Source of the DNA: Crossaster papposus
Lineage: Eukaryota; Echinodermata; Asteroidea; Velatida; Solasteridae
DNA length: 64,000 bases
Reading direction: 5' to 3'
Assembly (NCBI GenBank): GCA_037893245.1
Contig: JBAIAA010000600.1
Location: forward strand, 868,001-932,000
In this document: piece by piece, positions 1-13,900 of the stretch
How positions within the stretch are numbered: the first letter of the stretch is position 1
Layout: each line of letters begins with the position of its first letter
Position numbers and translations under genes: made by a program
The notes under the pieces: generated by a model
What the model saw: the letters and a program-made list of their open reading frames with translations, nothing else
What the model was told of the DNA's origin: nothing
The model's database searches: none

Positions 1-1694
1 AAACAGTTCACTGCAAAATCGCCTACTTTTATCAATTCACTGTAGTTTACACATCGTACATGCCTATTTCACCAATCAAGGTTACAATTTCAGATTTATA
101 GTTCTGTGGAAACTTTGAACTTTCAGTGACCTGCCTATAGTCTCTTAAGTTTCACAATAACTTGGGGTCAAATGGGGTCAATGTACACCCGACGATAGAC
201 GATGAATAAAGTATGGTGGAGAATTGTTAAATAGGGCTTTTGTGTAATATTTCCCTCGGTCGGCATTTAGAGCCTCTATTAGACTTGATGACAAGTCGTT
301 AGACTGTCGTGGTTTTTGTCTGCCAGCCACCGCCGCCAAATATCGCCATGCATGGAAAATCCGCATGCCGCCATTCGTGCAACGTTCGTATATCTAGCGC
401 GACATCCGTTCATGCAACAGTCGATTAGCGCACGATGTCCCAGTTCTAACGACTTGACTTAAACGTATACTGACCGAACATTCATATATGCAGCTACTTT
501 GCATATGCAACACGTTTCCATAGAGAGGACCAATGGTAGTGCATCTGACTTCTTAGGAATGATTCATTATAAGTATAGGGGTATTTGCATTACGATCAAG
601 TTAAGCTTTGGTTTGGTCTGGCAGATTTGTTTCTAATATAATATAATTACAACATTGTGGAAAATGTTAGTACTGATTGTCCTTTGAATACAAAAGATCA
701 ATATTTAGTTATTGAAATTAAAACTAAGAATAATGTTGAACTTCTTTTGAATAAGATTAAAACTGCCTCAAACTGCTTACAGTGGCTGGAATGACCTGAA
801 ATATACAAATCAAGTCTAAGCCTCTGTCGGCAAATAGGCCACCAAATTATTAATTATTAATTTGGTGTCTGCATTTTGTCGACTGAGTTGTTGAACCGAA
901 TCGGGTGATGTTGGTTTAATTTGTTTAGGAAGAAATATTACCCCTTTATTCAAACTAGCTTTTCTGGTCGGAGGGTACTGAAAATAAACCATTCAGTTTT
1001 GTTGACAACTCTGTATAGCAAAAGTCCCATTGAAATTGGGCGATTTGGAACTTGTATGGGTTAAAGGATGTCTATGAGTATGAGTCTACGTATTCGAGGG
1101 CAAATTAAAAAGCACGGTTCCATAAAAAGCCCACTAAAATAAAAACTACTGGACCGAAGCTACGGAACAATTCAGGCTATTTTTCAACTTTGAAGGTTAA
1201 CCAAACAAATTCTGTTTTCTTTGATACACTTCTATAGTACAAAATGACTTCTAGTTCTAACCGCATCATGGTCTTTAACAATTTGTGTATGGGCATCCAT
1301 CTCTGTCATTAAAACACAAAATGTCGGCTGCTGATGCCTTGTGTGATAAATACATAAAATAACAGATAATCTAATTTTTCGTGACTGAATTTCAGCTCGA
1401 CAGGACCCCTACACAGCCCGCCTCTTGGTGTGCTGTTTAGGTTGTTTGGTTTTTCAAGAGTGTCCCGAATCGTAAATGACACCAGTTTAATCTTATTTGC
1501 AAGATCGGAAAAAAACGAGTAAAAAAGATGAGTAAAAATAATTTACCATTATATTTTCACTGTTGTAACACGTTCATTAACCCCCCTAATGGTTCCCCAG
1601 GACGTGACTGCTAAATACAACAGTCTAACAGTGACTCGTGGCTTTACCGCTCAATTCAACACAGTCCAGCTCGCCAAGTTTTACCTTAACATAT
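1..1694. other. upstream region of the OATP gene, no gene seen
   Basis: This AT-rich stretch holds no convincing exon on either strand. The coding start of the OATP gene at 1936 directly follows a splice acceptor (cag at 1933-1935), so a non-coding first exon and the promoter probably lie here or farther upstream. I could not place a TATA box or a donor with confidence. Confidence 0.5.
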
Positions 1695-1905
1695 AAAATG
1701 ACTAGCCTGCCTAATCCAACAGGATTCAACTGGTTTGTTTGTTCGCTGTTGGATTTAACTTGGCGTTATCTACCATGCAGTAACCAAACAGAATGCAATT
1801 CTGAAGTGCGTTTCAGAATAAAATAACTTGCTTGCTGAATCCAACAGGGTCCAACAGAATTGTCGACTGGTTGAATCCTGTTGGATTCGGCAGGGTTATA
1901 TTAGG
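1695..1905. repeat. short foldback repeat built on AATCCAACAGGATTC
   Basis: The words CCTAATCCAACAGGATTCAA (about 1710) and GAATCCAACAGG / CCTGTTGGATTC (1837-1890) recur in both orientations. The last pair forms an inverted repeat with a spacer of about 35 bp. It looks like a small MITE-type foldback just upstream of the first coding exon. No family is assigned. Confidence 0.5.
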
Positions 1906-1935
1906 GCTAAAACTGCACATGTTGTTTCCTTACAG

Positions 1936-4900
1936 ATGTCGTTGACAATGGAGGTTGAAAAACCCAAGCACGAGCTTGCTACAGAAGACGAAGATGTACT
2001 AGAGTGCGGCTACTTCTCCGTCAGTCCACCGTTTCTTCGACGCTTTGCACGGCCGGCCTTCTTCGTTGTCATTGCCAGCATGTTCTTTTTCGCCGATGGT
2101 TTTGATGTCGGGGTGATCCAGGGGTCGTTTACCACCCTTGAACGCCGCTATCAATTCAGCGTCAGTCAGCTGGCGCTGGTGTTGGCAGTCTTTAGCGTGG
2201 GCGGCCTTATCGGAAGCGCGTGTCTGATCTTGTTTTTCAGCAAGCCGGATACCCATCGACCTCATGTGCTGGGAGTCGCCACCCTGTTGGGCGGTTTTTC
2301 GCTTGTTATCCAAATCATCCCGCAGTTCATCCAAGGTCCATACGTTCCAGAAGGTTTCGAGACCAGCAACGACACATCCGATGCTTTTCAGCAGGTGGAA
2401 AAGCTGTGCATGGAATCGAAATCGGAATCGGAACTCTGCTCCGAGAACGAGATAACGGAAACCGTGTCTCCCAATCAGGTTGCTTTCTACATTCTCCTTT
2501 TAGGCACAGTACTTCAAGGTGCATGTATCATGGTCGTCTTTCCAACAGCGCAAACATACATCTCAGAAAATACATCTCTACAAAATACAGCCTTATACAT
2601 AGGTATGTTTGAATTTCACAAATATTTAAATTTTACATCGATTTAGACTAATTAGGCACCGCTCAATTCATATCCTGGACAAGTTCCAGACATAAACGCA
2701 GTTGTTGAGCATCGGGGTGAGAGTTGTTGAGCGTCGGGGTGAGAGTTGCTGAGCGTCGGGGTGAGAGTTGCTGAGCGTCGGGGTGAGAGTTGTTGAGCGT
2801 CGGGGTGAGAGTTGTTGAGCGTCGGAGTGAGAGTTGTTGAGCGTCGGAGTGAGAGTTGTTGAGCGTCGGAGTGAGAGTTGTTGAGCGTCGGGGTGAGAGT
2901 TGTTGGCGTCTTAACAACTCTTACCACGCCAAACAACTCTTACCACGCACGACGCCGAACAACCCTTACCACGCACGACGCCGAACAACCCTTACCACGC
3001 ACGACGCCGAACAACCCTTACCACGCACGACGCCGAACAACCCTTACCACGCACCACGCCGAATAACTCTTACCACGCCGAACAATTCTTACCACGCACG
3101 ACGCCGAACAACTCTTACCACGCTGAACAGCTCTTACGACGCACGACGACGCCGAACAGCTCTTACCACGCACGACGACGCCGAACAACTCTTACCACGC
3201 ACGACGCCGAACAACTCTTACCACGCACGGCGCCAAACAACTCTTACCACGCACGGCGCCAAACAACTCTTACCACGCACGGCGCCAAACAACTCTTACC
3301 ACGCACGGCGCCAAACAAGTTACCACGACAATTTAGTGACCTGGGGCCAATTTCACGGAGCTGCTAAGCACAACAATTCGCTTAGCATGAAAATTAGTCC
3401 TTGGTAAAAACAAGGTTACAGACCAAATTTTCACGTGATCTTTATTGTTTTTGATTGACAATCAGCTGGTTTTTTGCTTAGCATGAAAAACACGTAGAAT
3501 TTTGGCTAAGAAATTGTTTTTATTGAGCAAGACTTTTTTGTGCTAAGCACATTTTTGTGCTTAGCACATTTTTGTGCTTAGCAGCTCCGTGAAATTGGCC
3601 CCTGAATAGTACACCATACCAACTGGTTTGTTTTGCGGTAAACCCATTAATAACGAATATAATTATTTTCCCGAGATTATTGCCTTCTGTATTTTACTTC
3701 AATCTCCATTCCTCTTCTATCAGGTATCTGGGCTGCTGTGAGTGGCCTGTCGCCCGTGGTAGGCATTTTCGTCACTGCGGCAGTGCTTGGTCTGTGGGTA
3801 GACTTCTACAGAATTCCCTCATCATCCGTCCCCGTGTCGCCCAGTGACCAGGTGTGGGTGGGAGCCTGGTGGCTAGGCTTCCTTATTACTGGGATCTTAT
3901 ATCTGTTGCCAGCGGTTCTTTTCTATGGATTTCCAAGGGTGTTGAGAAAGTCCCGTACCAACGCCGAAGACACGAAACGTGGAGATGAGGATGACCGCCA
4001 AAACGAGTGTACGACTCGTCTGAATTCCCCCAAAAGACAGACTACAAGAGGTAGTGTACCTTTTTCACATTCTAATGACTAAATATGGCAGGTGGCTGTT
4101 TGCAAAATTCGTTATCTCTTAACTATCTGATGATTGATGGCAAAGGTTACAGCCCGAGTAATGGGATTGCCTATATTATGGAATATTATTATGTACACAC
4201 TATTAACATTAAGTTGTCTGCGGTGACGATGTAGTCCATGGCGTTTTGTAGGTCCAAGAGCTTCCGATGTACTATCAACATTATTTTATTGCTCCATGTA
4301 TATGTATTAATTGTCTAGCTTTGAGTCGTGCTAACAAGTAACAGTATGCAAATTGATATTTCATGAAGTTCGTAAAGGGTGAATTTGTTTGTTTCTACCC
4401 GCCCCCCACCCCCCCCCCCCCCCCCCCAAAAAAAAACCCCGTCACTAGAGTGATTCATTTCGTGATTGTATCTCCAAACAGGTAGTTTGTTGACGTTTTG
4501 GAAGGTGTTAAAAAACCGTGACTGCATGCTGACGTGCCTGTCCCAAGCAAGCGCCATCGTCGTTGTGTATGGATACGGCCTCTTCGTTCCTAAGTACCTG
4601 GAAGTTCAGTTTGAGGTGGAAACTCAACTAGCCGACCTTCTGACGGGTAAACTCAATTAAGTGAATGTAATATGTACATACGTTGATAGATCTGGCACTG
4701 TAAACACAATAGTTCGACAATTGCATTTTGCGCAAGGTTGCTCATGGTATTGCCGACACTCCCGGGCAAACTATTCCCGATAGTTGATAAATTGTATTCC
4801 AATACAGAAAATACCTCACCTCTGTTTACCAACATTTGCATATCAGCGCGCAAGCGCACAAACCTCGCTGAAAAGAATAGCGCCCAAGCCACGCCTACTG

Positions 4901-7900
4901 CATGCCCCATAAAGGACCCTGTAACACAACCACTCGTCCTAGTTTTTTTCAGCGACGCGTTCAGTGCACTTCGCTAGTCAAACCATATTGAATTACACAC
5001 ACGTGTACGTTATTATAAATAGCTATGGCGGACGTCGCCAAAACAAGAAGGAAAGCGGTAATCTCAAGCCGTTCATCAGGAAAATCACCTTCCGTTCCTC
5101 AGTCCAAGCATGATACTCCTACCGTAGCGACTAGGCCTACTCCCCCGGGTTCGGCGGTCGGAAATCCTCCGGGAACAAGCACTCGTGGCTCGACTGCAGT
5201 TCCCCGAGAAACCCCGCATACCTTCGGTAGCCTACAGGAGCACATGCAAGCGACGGAAGTGGAGACCGACCCACATGTGCCAGCGGAACGGCGGGGTTGT
5301 ATGGCGTCAGATACCTTTGAGTCCCTCAGTACGACCAGCCCCGCCCGGTCACAGAGGCCTGGGGCACCACCCACATCACAGTCTTCACGGACTTTCAGCC
5401 ACGCACCTTGGCCGTATACACAGCCCAGTTTTACGGCTGAGCCTAGAGATTTTCTCCACCGCTCGGATCAACCGCATGCGTGGTCACATTTTCCGAACGA
5501 CCATCGTCAGTTCGACTACGGCACTTCCTTTCCACGCGGTTTTCCGACGTTCGACCAGCGTGGTTTTTCTTCGGCCTTTCCAGGGGGCTTTTCACGCCCT
5601 TATGAAAATTCTTCGAGGGATTTCGGTGTGCCTTTCAATGACACTACTGGGCTCAGGGATCAAAATCCACATCGGTCTGACGATCATGGCGGCCACTCCA
5701 CTACCGGGAGATCGCGGCGTGTTACCCGCGGCCGCTCACGGTCCCGTTCGCGCTCCCGTTCGCGCTCCCATTCGGGCTCCAGAGATCGACACCGGGCTCA
5801 TCATCGGTCTTTTGATGACCACTCAAGGCATGAATCTGGACATCGGAGTCGACACACCCGTTCCAGATCTTCTTCAGAGTTCTCCATTTCCTCTGTTCAG
5901 TCAGTTGATGAGGATAACCTCTCCATCGCTCAGCGAGCCTTTCTTACCATGAATGAAGTGGGTAAGCTTCTGCAGTTTCCCCCTGCTTCCCCAGTAGAGC
6001 CCTCTCGACCCTCTTACCGTAGAGTTACTGGTAGTGGTTCATCCAAAGCTAACCAACCCACATTTCCTGTAGATAGTTTGTGTGTCGATATCATGAATAT
6101 GTCCCTAGATCAGGTTCAACGGAAGCAATTTCTCCCGCAGATACAACGTAGCCAGGCTAATTTGTTTAAAACTAATCAGCATGATTCCGAGAGGTATTTT
6201 TCTACCCCTACCTTGTCTTCTGAGGCCAAAGACTTACTCAGGCATGAAAATTCAACATCCCGTACGCAGTTTTTCGATTCCAAGACCAAACTTCTGGATA
6301 AAAGTATTTCTGCCCTGGACAAGCATTTGCGTCATGGGGCTAGGGTTGCTTCCTTTTCCATGCTGTTGTCCGACACTCTAGCTAGATACCATGATGATCC
6401 TTCCTTAATTGATGCTAGTAAGTTGCCAGAGATGTTTCATTTTCTTGATGATTGTCTGGGGGCTTGCCTTCGGGAGTTTTCATTAGGTTTTGCTGCTACT
6501 TCCTTGCTGCGGCGTTCTTTCGTCTTGGACAACTTGTTCCTTCCATCGGTCGGTTCCAGGGAACGCTTGCTGGATCTTCCTCTGGGTGGGAGCGACCTTT
6601 TTGACAACAGGTTTGATGAGGCCATGATGCAAGAAGCCAAACGTCTCAAAACTGAAGACAAATTGGATCTTCGCCGACGCTCGGCCAAACGTCCACCCAC
6701 CGATGTCACCACCCAGTCCAGTTGGAAGAAACCTAGACCTGCCTCTTTTGACCAGAAATTGGCCGTACAACCTAGGCGTTTTGGAGGCCGGGGTTCTGCA
6801 TCTTCTTCGGCTTACCGGTTCCCTCGTCGTCAGCCCCCCAGATTCGTGCGGCCCTCCAAGCCCCGAGGGTCGCGGGCTAACAAGGGCTTCTGACTACAAC
6901 AGTGTTTTAATTCCACCAGTTCTGGGTCCAGTAGGTGGTCGTCTGGCAGAGTTCAGCCACAAGTGGCTTCTTATAACATCAGACATCTGGGTTCTTCAGA
7001 CTATCTCGGTGGGGTACCGTCTGGAGTTCACCAGCGACCCTCCCTTACAGTCTCCCCGACGACCAACTCCTGTTCCCACAGACCCTGCACATCGGGCTGC
7101 CTTGGAGAAGGAAATCCTTTCTCTCGGAGAAAAGAATGCCATCATTCCAGCTCCTGCTGGATCCACCCTCGGCATCACATCAACCTTTTTCCTCGCTCCA
7201 AAGAAATCGGGCGAGTGGCGCCCCATCCTCAACCTGCGTCCTCTCAACTCTTACATCAGGCCAAAGCATTTTCGTATGGAAACTCTCTCTACCATCCTCC
7301 AGTCTCTGAAGAGAAATTGGTGGGCTACTTCCATCGACCTGAAGGATGCCTATCTCCATGTACCAATCCATGCAGATTACCAGAAATTCCTCCAATTTAT
7401 ATATCAGGAAACCACGTACCAGTTCCGCTGTCTTCCCTTCGGTCTTTCGACGGCCCCTCGGGTCTTTTCCAGAATAACCAAGGTTGTCGCAGCTTTTCTC
7501 CGTCAAAGACAGATTCATTTGTTCCTGTACCTGGACGATTGGCTCATAGTGGGTCCCACTTATCGGGAAACAGAGAGGGCACTTTTACAGACAGTTCAAC
7601 TAGTCACAGATCTGGGGTTTATAATCAATGTAGAGAAATCCTTCCTGACTCCTTCACAACAGCCCACCTACCTTGGGGCTATTCTGAATCTGACTTCGGG
7701 CAGGGCTATGCCCACCAAAGAGCGATGCCAAACACTACGACTATGTATCAGCGTTTTCATGTCCTCCCAGAATCTTCCGGCCAAGGCCTGGCTTCGCTTG
7801 CTGGGTCTCATGGCAAGCCTCGTGGACCTAGTCCCGTGGTGCAGGATGCACATGCGTCCCTTGCAGCTTCACCTCCTGTACCACTACCGGCCACGCAAGG

Positions 7901-10900
7901 ATCCTATCTCCATTTTGGTTCCAGTAACCCGGCTAATCCAGGACCTTCTCCGGTGGTGGCTATCTCCGGACAATCTTCAAAACGGAGTGGTTTTCCCACA
8001 CCCCTCTCCTTCAGCCATACTCACAACAGATGCTTCGATTCTGGGATGGGGAGCCCATCTAGAAGATCTTTCGGTGGCCGGCACTTGGTCAATGAACGAG
8101 AACCATTTACACATCAACCACTTGGAGCTACTTGCAGTTTTCAGGGCCCTACAGTCCCTCGAACCCAGAGTTCTAGACAAGCTGGTCCTGGTCAAATCGG
8201 ACAACTCTACAGTGGTGTCCTACATCAACCGTCAGGGGGGAACCCATTCTCCGTCTCTTTGCCTAGCCACTTGGGAGCTTCTCAGTTGGTGCATTCCACG
8301 CCAAATCTCCCTTCAAGCTACGCATCTGGCCGGAAAGAAGAACATCCTCGCAGATGCTCTCTCCAGGGGACGGGCTACTCCAACAGAATGGTCTCTTCAT
8401 CCGGCAGTAGTCAACCACATCTTCAATATCCTAGGAAGACCGCATGTGGACCTGTTTGCGTCACATCTGAACAAGCAGCTCCCAACATTCTGCGCTCGTC
8501 ATGCTCACCCCATGGCGTGGAAGGTGGATGCCCTCAGCTTCGACTGGACGGGAATTCACGCTTATGCCTTCCCTCCAACTTCCCTGTTACCACGGGTTCT
8601 GACAAAGATCGAGACAGAATTCTCCAGGATTTTACTCGTGGCCCCCTTTTGGCCCCGACAACCATGGTTTCCTCGTCTCCTGGACCTACTTGTTCATACA
8701 CCTCTCATGCTCCCCAACCGACCAGATCTTTTGTCACAAGTGAGGTTACAAGTCCTACACCCAGATCCAACCACTCTTCATCTTTGTGCTTGGATGCTGT
8801 CCAAGTCTCCTTCAGAACAGCTGGCCTTTCGGAGGAGGCTACTGCCCTGGCAGTCAAGAGCAGACGAGTTTCCACCAGGAGAACTTATGATAGCAGACTT
8901 CTCCACTTCACCAAATGGTGCAAGGAGAGAGCTATTGATTCCCATACAGCATCTCTAGCTTCTATTGGGGATTTCTTGCTCCACCTTTTTAACTCGGGGC
9001 TTCAAATTTCGACTATCCGAGGTTACAGATCAGCAATCGGTGTTCTTCATCAAGGTTTTCAGGATGGCTCAACTACCTCAAATAACACATCCATCGCGCA
9101 CTTATTGCGTGGTATGTTTCACAGTCGACCTCCCAGAAGAAAATTAATTCCATCTTGGGATCTGGGTGCCGTTCTCCTGTCACTTGCGAAAGCTCCATTT
9201 GAGCCAGCAAATAGCTCTTCCCTCCATCAGCTGACAATTAAAACGGCATTTCTACTGGCTGCTGCTACAGCTCGCCGCAGAAGTGAGCTTCATGCCCTTT
9301 CTATAGAACCCGGGCACATACGCTGGGAACCTGGTGGTGTTCGCCTAATTCCACATATAGAGTTCCTTACCAAAAATCAGTCGGCCACTTTCACACCTCC
9401 TGACATTTTTGTGCCGAGCTTAACATCATTCTCTTCTACAGCAGAGGATAAGTGGTGGTGCCCCGTTCGAGCCCTAAAATACTACATTGCTCGCACTCGG
9501 CCTTTGAGAGGCGACATCAAGCAGCTGTTCATCACAACCATCCAGCCTCATCATCCGGCCTCTGTGACCACGATCGCTCGGTGGATCTCTGAGGCAGTTG
9601 ATAATCCTGCCGAGAACCGACGTTCGAAATCTCTAGCCCACGAAACACGAAGCGTGTCATCATCTTGGGCTCATCTGCTTGGAGTGTCTCTTTCAGACAT
9701 CATGAAAGCGGCCTGCTGGAAGAATCCATCCACATTCACGTCTTGCTACTTGAAGGATGTTGTGCAAGCGGAGGGACTTATGGGAAGAAAAGTCCTCCAG
9801 GAAACGGCACGATCAGCAGCCCGCAAAGCCCGCAAAGCTCCCTCACAATAGGCAGCTCCCGGGTAACGTATGTCTAAACAACCTTTCATGTTTATTCAGT
9901 TGCATGTAGACTTAGTTTAGACAGTTTCAAGCCACTGCATGCCCTTCCCCACCCTATGAGTATTCCGGTGCTACTCTGCAAATGTTGGTAAACAGAGGTG
10001 AGGTATTTTCTGTATTGGAATTCCCCAAATCCAAGGGGATTTTCCATTCTAATAAGAAAATACTCACCTCTGTTTACATCCCTCCCTTATAGGGAAACAC
10101 ACACACAAAAAAAAAAAAAAAACTAGGACGAGTGGTTGTGTTACAGGGTCCTTTATGGGGCATGCAGTAGGCGTGGCTTGGGCGCTATTCTTTTCAGCGA
10201 GGTTTGTGCGCTTGCGCGCTGATATGCAAATGTTGGTAAACAGAGGTGAGTATTTTCTTATTAGAATGGAAAATCCCCTTGGATTTGGGGAAATCAACAT
10301 TGAGGTAACTTCATATGAAGGGGACAGAAAGCTCTATCGCCAAGTTTGTCTTGCGATGCTTGTCTTGTTGCCTCTGGTGTCTTGAGAAGTTCCTTAAGTT
10401 CCTCAACGAGAATGCTTACATCGTTATCGCTATTGAGGGTGGCGGATTCTGTAGTTCGGCCCAAAAGGCCTTTATTATTCTGATATCCAATGCACTGCGC
10501 GTTGCGGCCATCAACTGCGTGGGTGACTTTGTGCTGTTCCTGGGTAAACTGGCTGTTGTTGCTGTCACGGCCGTGTGTGGACTTGCTATCATGGGGACCA
10601 ATGAGACTCTCATCTTCTATGCGGTGTCTCTGTTTATTGGGACTGTATTTGCGTACTTTACCGCGGACTGTTTCCTGAGTGTGTATGAGATGGCGGTGGA
10701 TACCTTGCTGCTGTGCTTCTGCGAGGATGTACGCATCAACGACGGCTCGGCAGAGAAGCCGTACTTCATGGATCCTGATCTCATGGCCTTTGTGAGCAAC
10801 AGCAGTGAAGCTATCGCCAACCTCAAGAAGATTTGTATTCGGTCTTGGAAAATATGGGTCGTGCATGGTAGACATTACTCGGCTAAAGATCACGGTTGTG

Positions 10901-13900
10901 TGTTGTTTAACACATTTTTCGCCCAAGCCGCTAATGTAAAACTAAAAACTATAAACTAAATAGTTGTGGTGTTTGTTAAGTTTAACACTATGTTTGAGTA
11001 CAGCTTTGCATATTTCAATGTCCAAACGAGGAACATTGTGTTGTCATTCAATCCATCCACTACAGGTTGTCTTCTGGCTCCCGCATTCGCCATTGGTAGT
11101 TTACTGGCTGGTTCCCTGGTCAAACGATTCAACATTCAATACAGAGGGTTAGTCTCCCTCTCGTGCGCCGGACTGTTTTTGGGCATCGTTGGCTTCACGG
11201 TGAATCTGTTCATTGGCTGCCCTAATGAAAACATTGTCGGCGTTTTCACGCCATACGCTGGACTAGGGTATGTTGGACAAGTCTAGTTGCACATTTGCCG
11301 TTTGGTGTTTTGTTAGGGTAGAATAGGTCAGCATGAATGCGGCACAATGTGCGCAAACCTTTACCAATTGGGCGTAAAGATGGTATGTATTTGCATCTGC
11401 TGTAATTTGTCAAAAAACATTGATGGATTAGTTATTGTGTTTGTATGCTTGAAAAACCAAGAACAAAAATGTTGTCTTTGTAGTCTGGTTCATTGACCCT
11501 ACTTCAGACAAAACAGAGCATTTATCAGGTTAGGGAACCGGACCATTGCTGGCTTAATCGTATCCGTTCACGTAGGCCTATGTCTAACCATATTGCAAAG
11601 ACAATGTGGACTAACTTAATTAATTGGTTGGGGTGGGGGTGGTATCATTTAAAAATAGTCGACGTTTTTTGTTAACGATGTTCGACCGAGTTTAGGTTTG
11701 ACGATTTGTTTCGTTCTATACGAACGATACAATCTTGTGCTTATTTTTTAGCCACCTTGGTTTAAAGGCGCCCTGCAACTCGGACTGCGCATGCTCTTTG
11801 TCTGTGTACTCGCCTGTCTGCGATGGCCATGGAACTACCTTTTTCTCAGCGTGCCACGCAGGATGTCAACGAGCTTCTGAGCAGGTACGCGTAGATTTTG
11901 TCTTCCACATTGAATAAAGAGAAAAAGAACCAGTGCGAATCATTACTCTGCCAAATCTGTTGGACTAATAAGGTCATAGTTCAAATTGTATTACTCAGGT
12001 GAAATAAAATAAGTTATATCTTCGAAGCTAGGCTAAGGATTTAAAACGGTCATTAACCTTAACTCCCCGAGTATGTACAAAATCATATTGAAATTGCAGG
12101 ATTCATGACTGCTGGGGTTAATCTGATGTCCATTTATCCCGCTTCACCATTTTGATCTCACCGTCAGTCTCATGACGATGGACTTAACATACTGCCCGAA
12201 ACGTCGAGTTCCCTCCAGTTTTTCCCAGTGCCACACAACTCGTAATATTAGCACATTGTGCTACGTACCGCAAACAACTTGACTTATCTCAGTCCATTCA
12301 CCCGCAGGAATATGGAGACTGTTCATGCTTATTAGCCGCTGGACCGCCAACCAACACAACGATGGGCCCTGATACATATGGACCACTTCTGGACGTAAAT
12401 GAGGGCGCTTGTGGCAGTCACTGCATATCCTATGCACCATACCTAGCCGTGCTGACCGTGGTTTTGTTGATTGCTCAATTTGCACAGCTTTTGCGTTTGA
12501 ATATTGTCATTCGGTAACTATTTTCCCAATCACATTTTCTTGTAGTATTGCAAGCTCATCACGCAAGGTTATGTTCTTGTTCAACTCTAACCGTATTAAT
12601 GCAAATGTATTGATATTTTTATGCCCAGCCGACAAAGCTAAGGTGCCTGTCGTCTGCAGTCAGTTTTCCCGCCATACATTATATAATTTTGTGTCGGTGT
12701 CTATAACTCTTATTAATAAATACCTATGAGAGTTGATGGCTTCTAATTGATCTAATTGATTATTTTGTAGTGACCGGCTTCCAAAAAGAAGCGAATAAAT
12801 GTCCCCTGAACCAGCATTAATCAAGCACCATGTAAGCCAATGATTGGCCGAATGCAACAGTTCTACGGTAACTTGTAACAAGGACGAGTCGAATCTTGAT
12901 AATACGCGCTATAAATGTACGCGTAGAATGTTTGTATCTATATACGCTAGCGCGTTGCTAAGCACGGTGGGCATCAGTAGTCAGTTAGTCTGGTCTCAAG
13001 GTATAGGTAATAACACATATTGAAGAGACAGGGTACCCATGATGCGTAAGCCTAAATATGGCCCCTGAACATGGAAACTGTAAATATCGTCGAAAGAAAA
13101 GTCACGAAATTTTGAGCATTTGTACAATTTTTCTTGTTAAAAAAAGGTAGTTATTAAAGGAAATAACAGTGCGAGGGCTCGGTTATTTCTGCGTGATATT
13201 GACCGGGTTGGGGGATGACCGCTGGTAAAGGACCTCGCCTTCGGCTCGGTCCATTACCAGCGGTCACCCCCCAACCCGGTCATTATCACGCAGTAATGAC
13301 CGGGTCCTCGCACTGCTATTCCCTAATTTATCCCAATGAGTTGGACCAATACGCGTGTAGGTCAAAGGTCAACGTCGTTATGGTTAAAACAAATGGTTGG
13401 ACCGCCATAACTTAAACAAAGACTCGCATTCAAACTTGTATGTGGGTCGGACGTGATGTCATCTGTCAGTATGTCATTATAGACAGTACAGTATTGTCTA
13501 AGCTTGACGAAACTGACCAACTGCCTGCGATCTTGGGCAAAATCTAACCAACATTGGTAGGAAGTTAATGAATGTTGACCAAATGTTGGGAAGAATTTGC
13601 CCAACATGTTATGAGTTGGTATTTTGACCAACGTGCTTTGGGCATTATACGCTGGCAGGGCATATTTGTGTTTATAAACACATGTTTTTGTCTTGGTTTT
13701 CAGATGCGTCCCAGCAGAAGACAGGCCTGTAGCTTTGGCGATGCATTATGTAACGGGACTAATCGGTGAGTACGCATACATTTTATTTTAGGTGTTTGCA
13801 TAAGGAGGGTGTGTGTTAATTCAAGGCAGGCACCAGTGTATTCTGGTACTTGCAGGATTATACATTTTATATTGAAAATTACGTTTAGGCCTATAATATA

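Larger units (their letters stand above)
4797..10292 (+). mobile_element. DIRS-family tyrosine-recombinase retrotransposon, looks whole
   Basis: About 5.5 kb inside OATP intron 3, in the same orientation as the gene. Seen: inverted terminal repeats (4797-4949 and 10107-10292), a gag-like ORF, an RT/RNase H ORF, an overlapping tyrosine-recombinase ORF, and an internal complementary region (9978-10078) whose two halves are complementary to the outermost parts of the left and right ends. That arrangement is the hallmark of DIRS1-type elements, which use a tyrosine recombinase rather than an integrase and make no target-site duplication; none is seen here. The inner ~134 bp of the two terminal repeats are identical, which indicates a recent insertion. 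The reading frames look open throughout. Expression or activity cannot be judged from sequence. Confidence 0.93.

Noticed and set aside
2652-3407. Open frames of 84-183 codons on both strands
   Set aside because: They follow the 22-bp and 26-bp minisatellite units in OATP intron 1. No domain, and peptides repeat with the array.
4411-4440. C-run followed by A-run as a functional element
   Set aside because: A simple homopolymer tract in OATP intron 2; prone to sequencing error and with no partner motif.
10294-10926. 210-codon minus-strand frame
   Set aside because: It is the antisense of the SLC44 fragment; the plus-strand reading matches a known family and the minus one does not.
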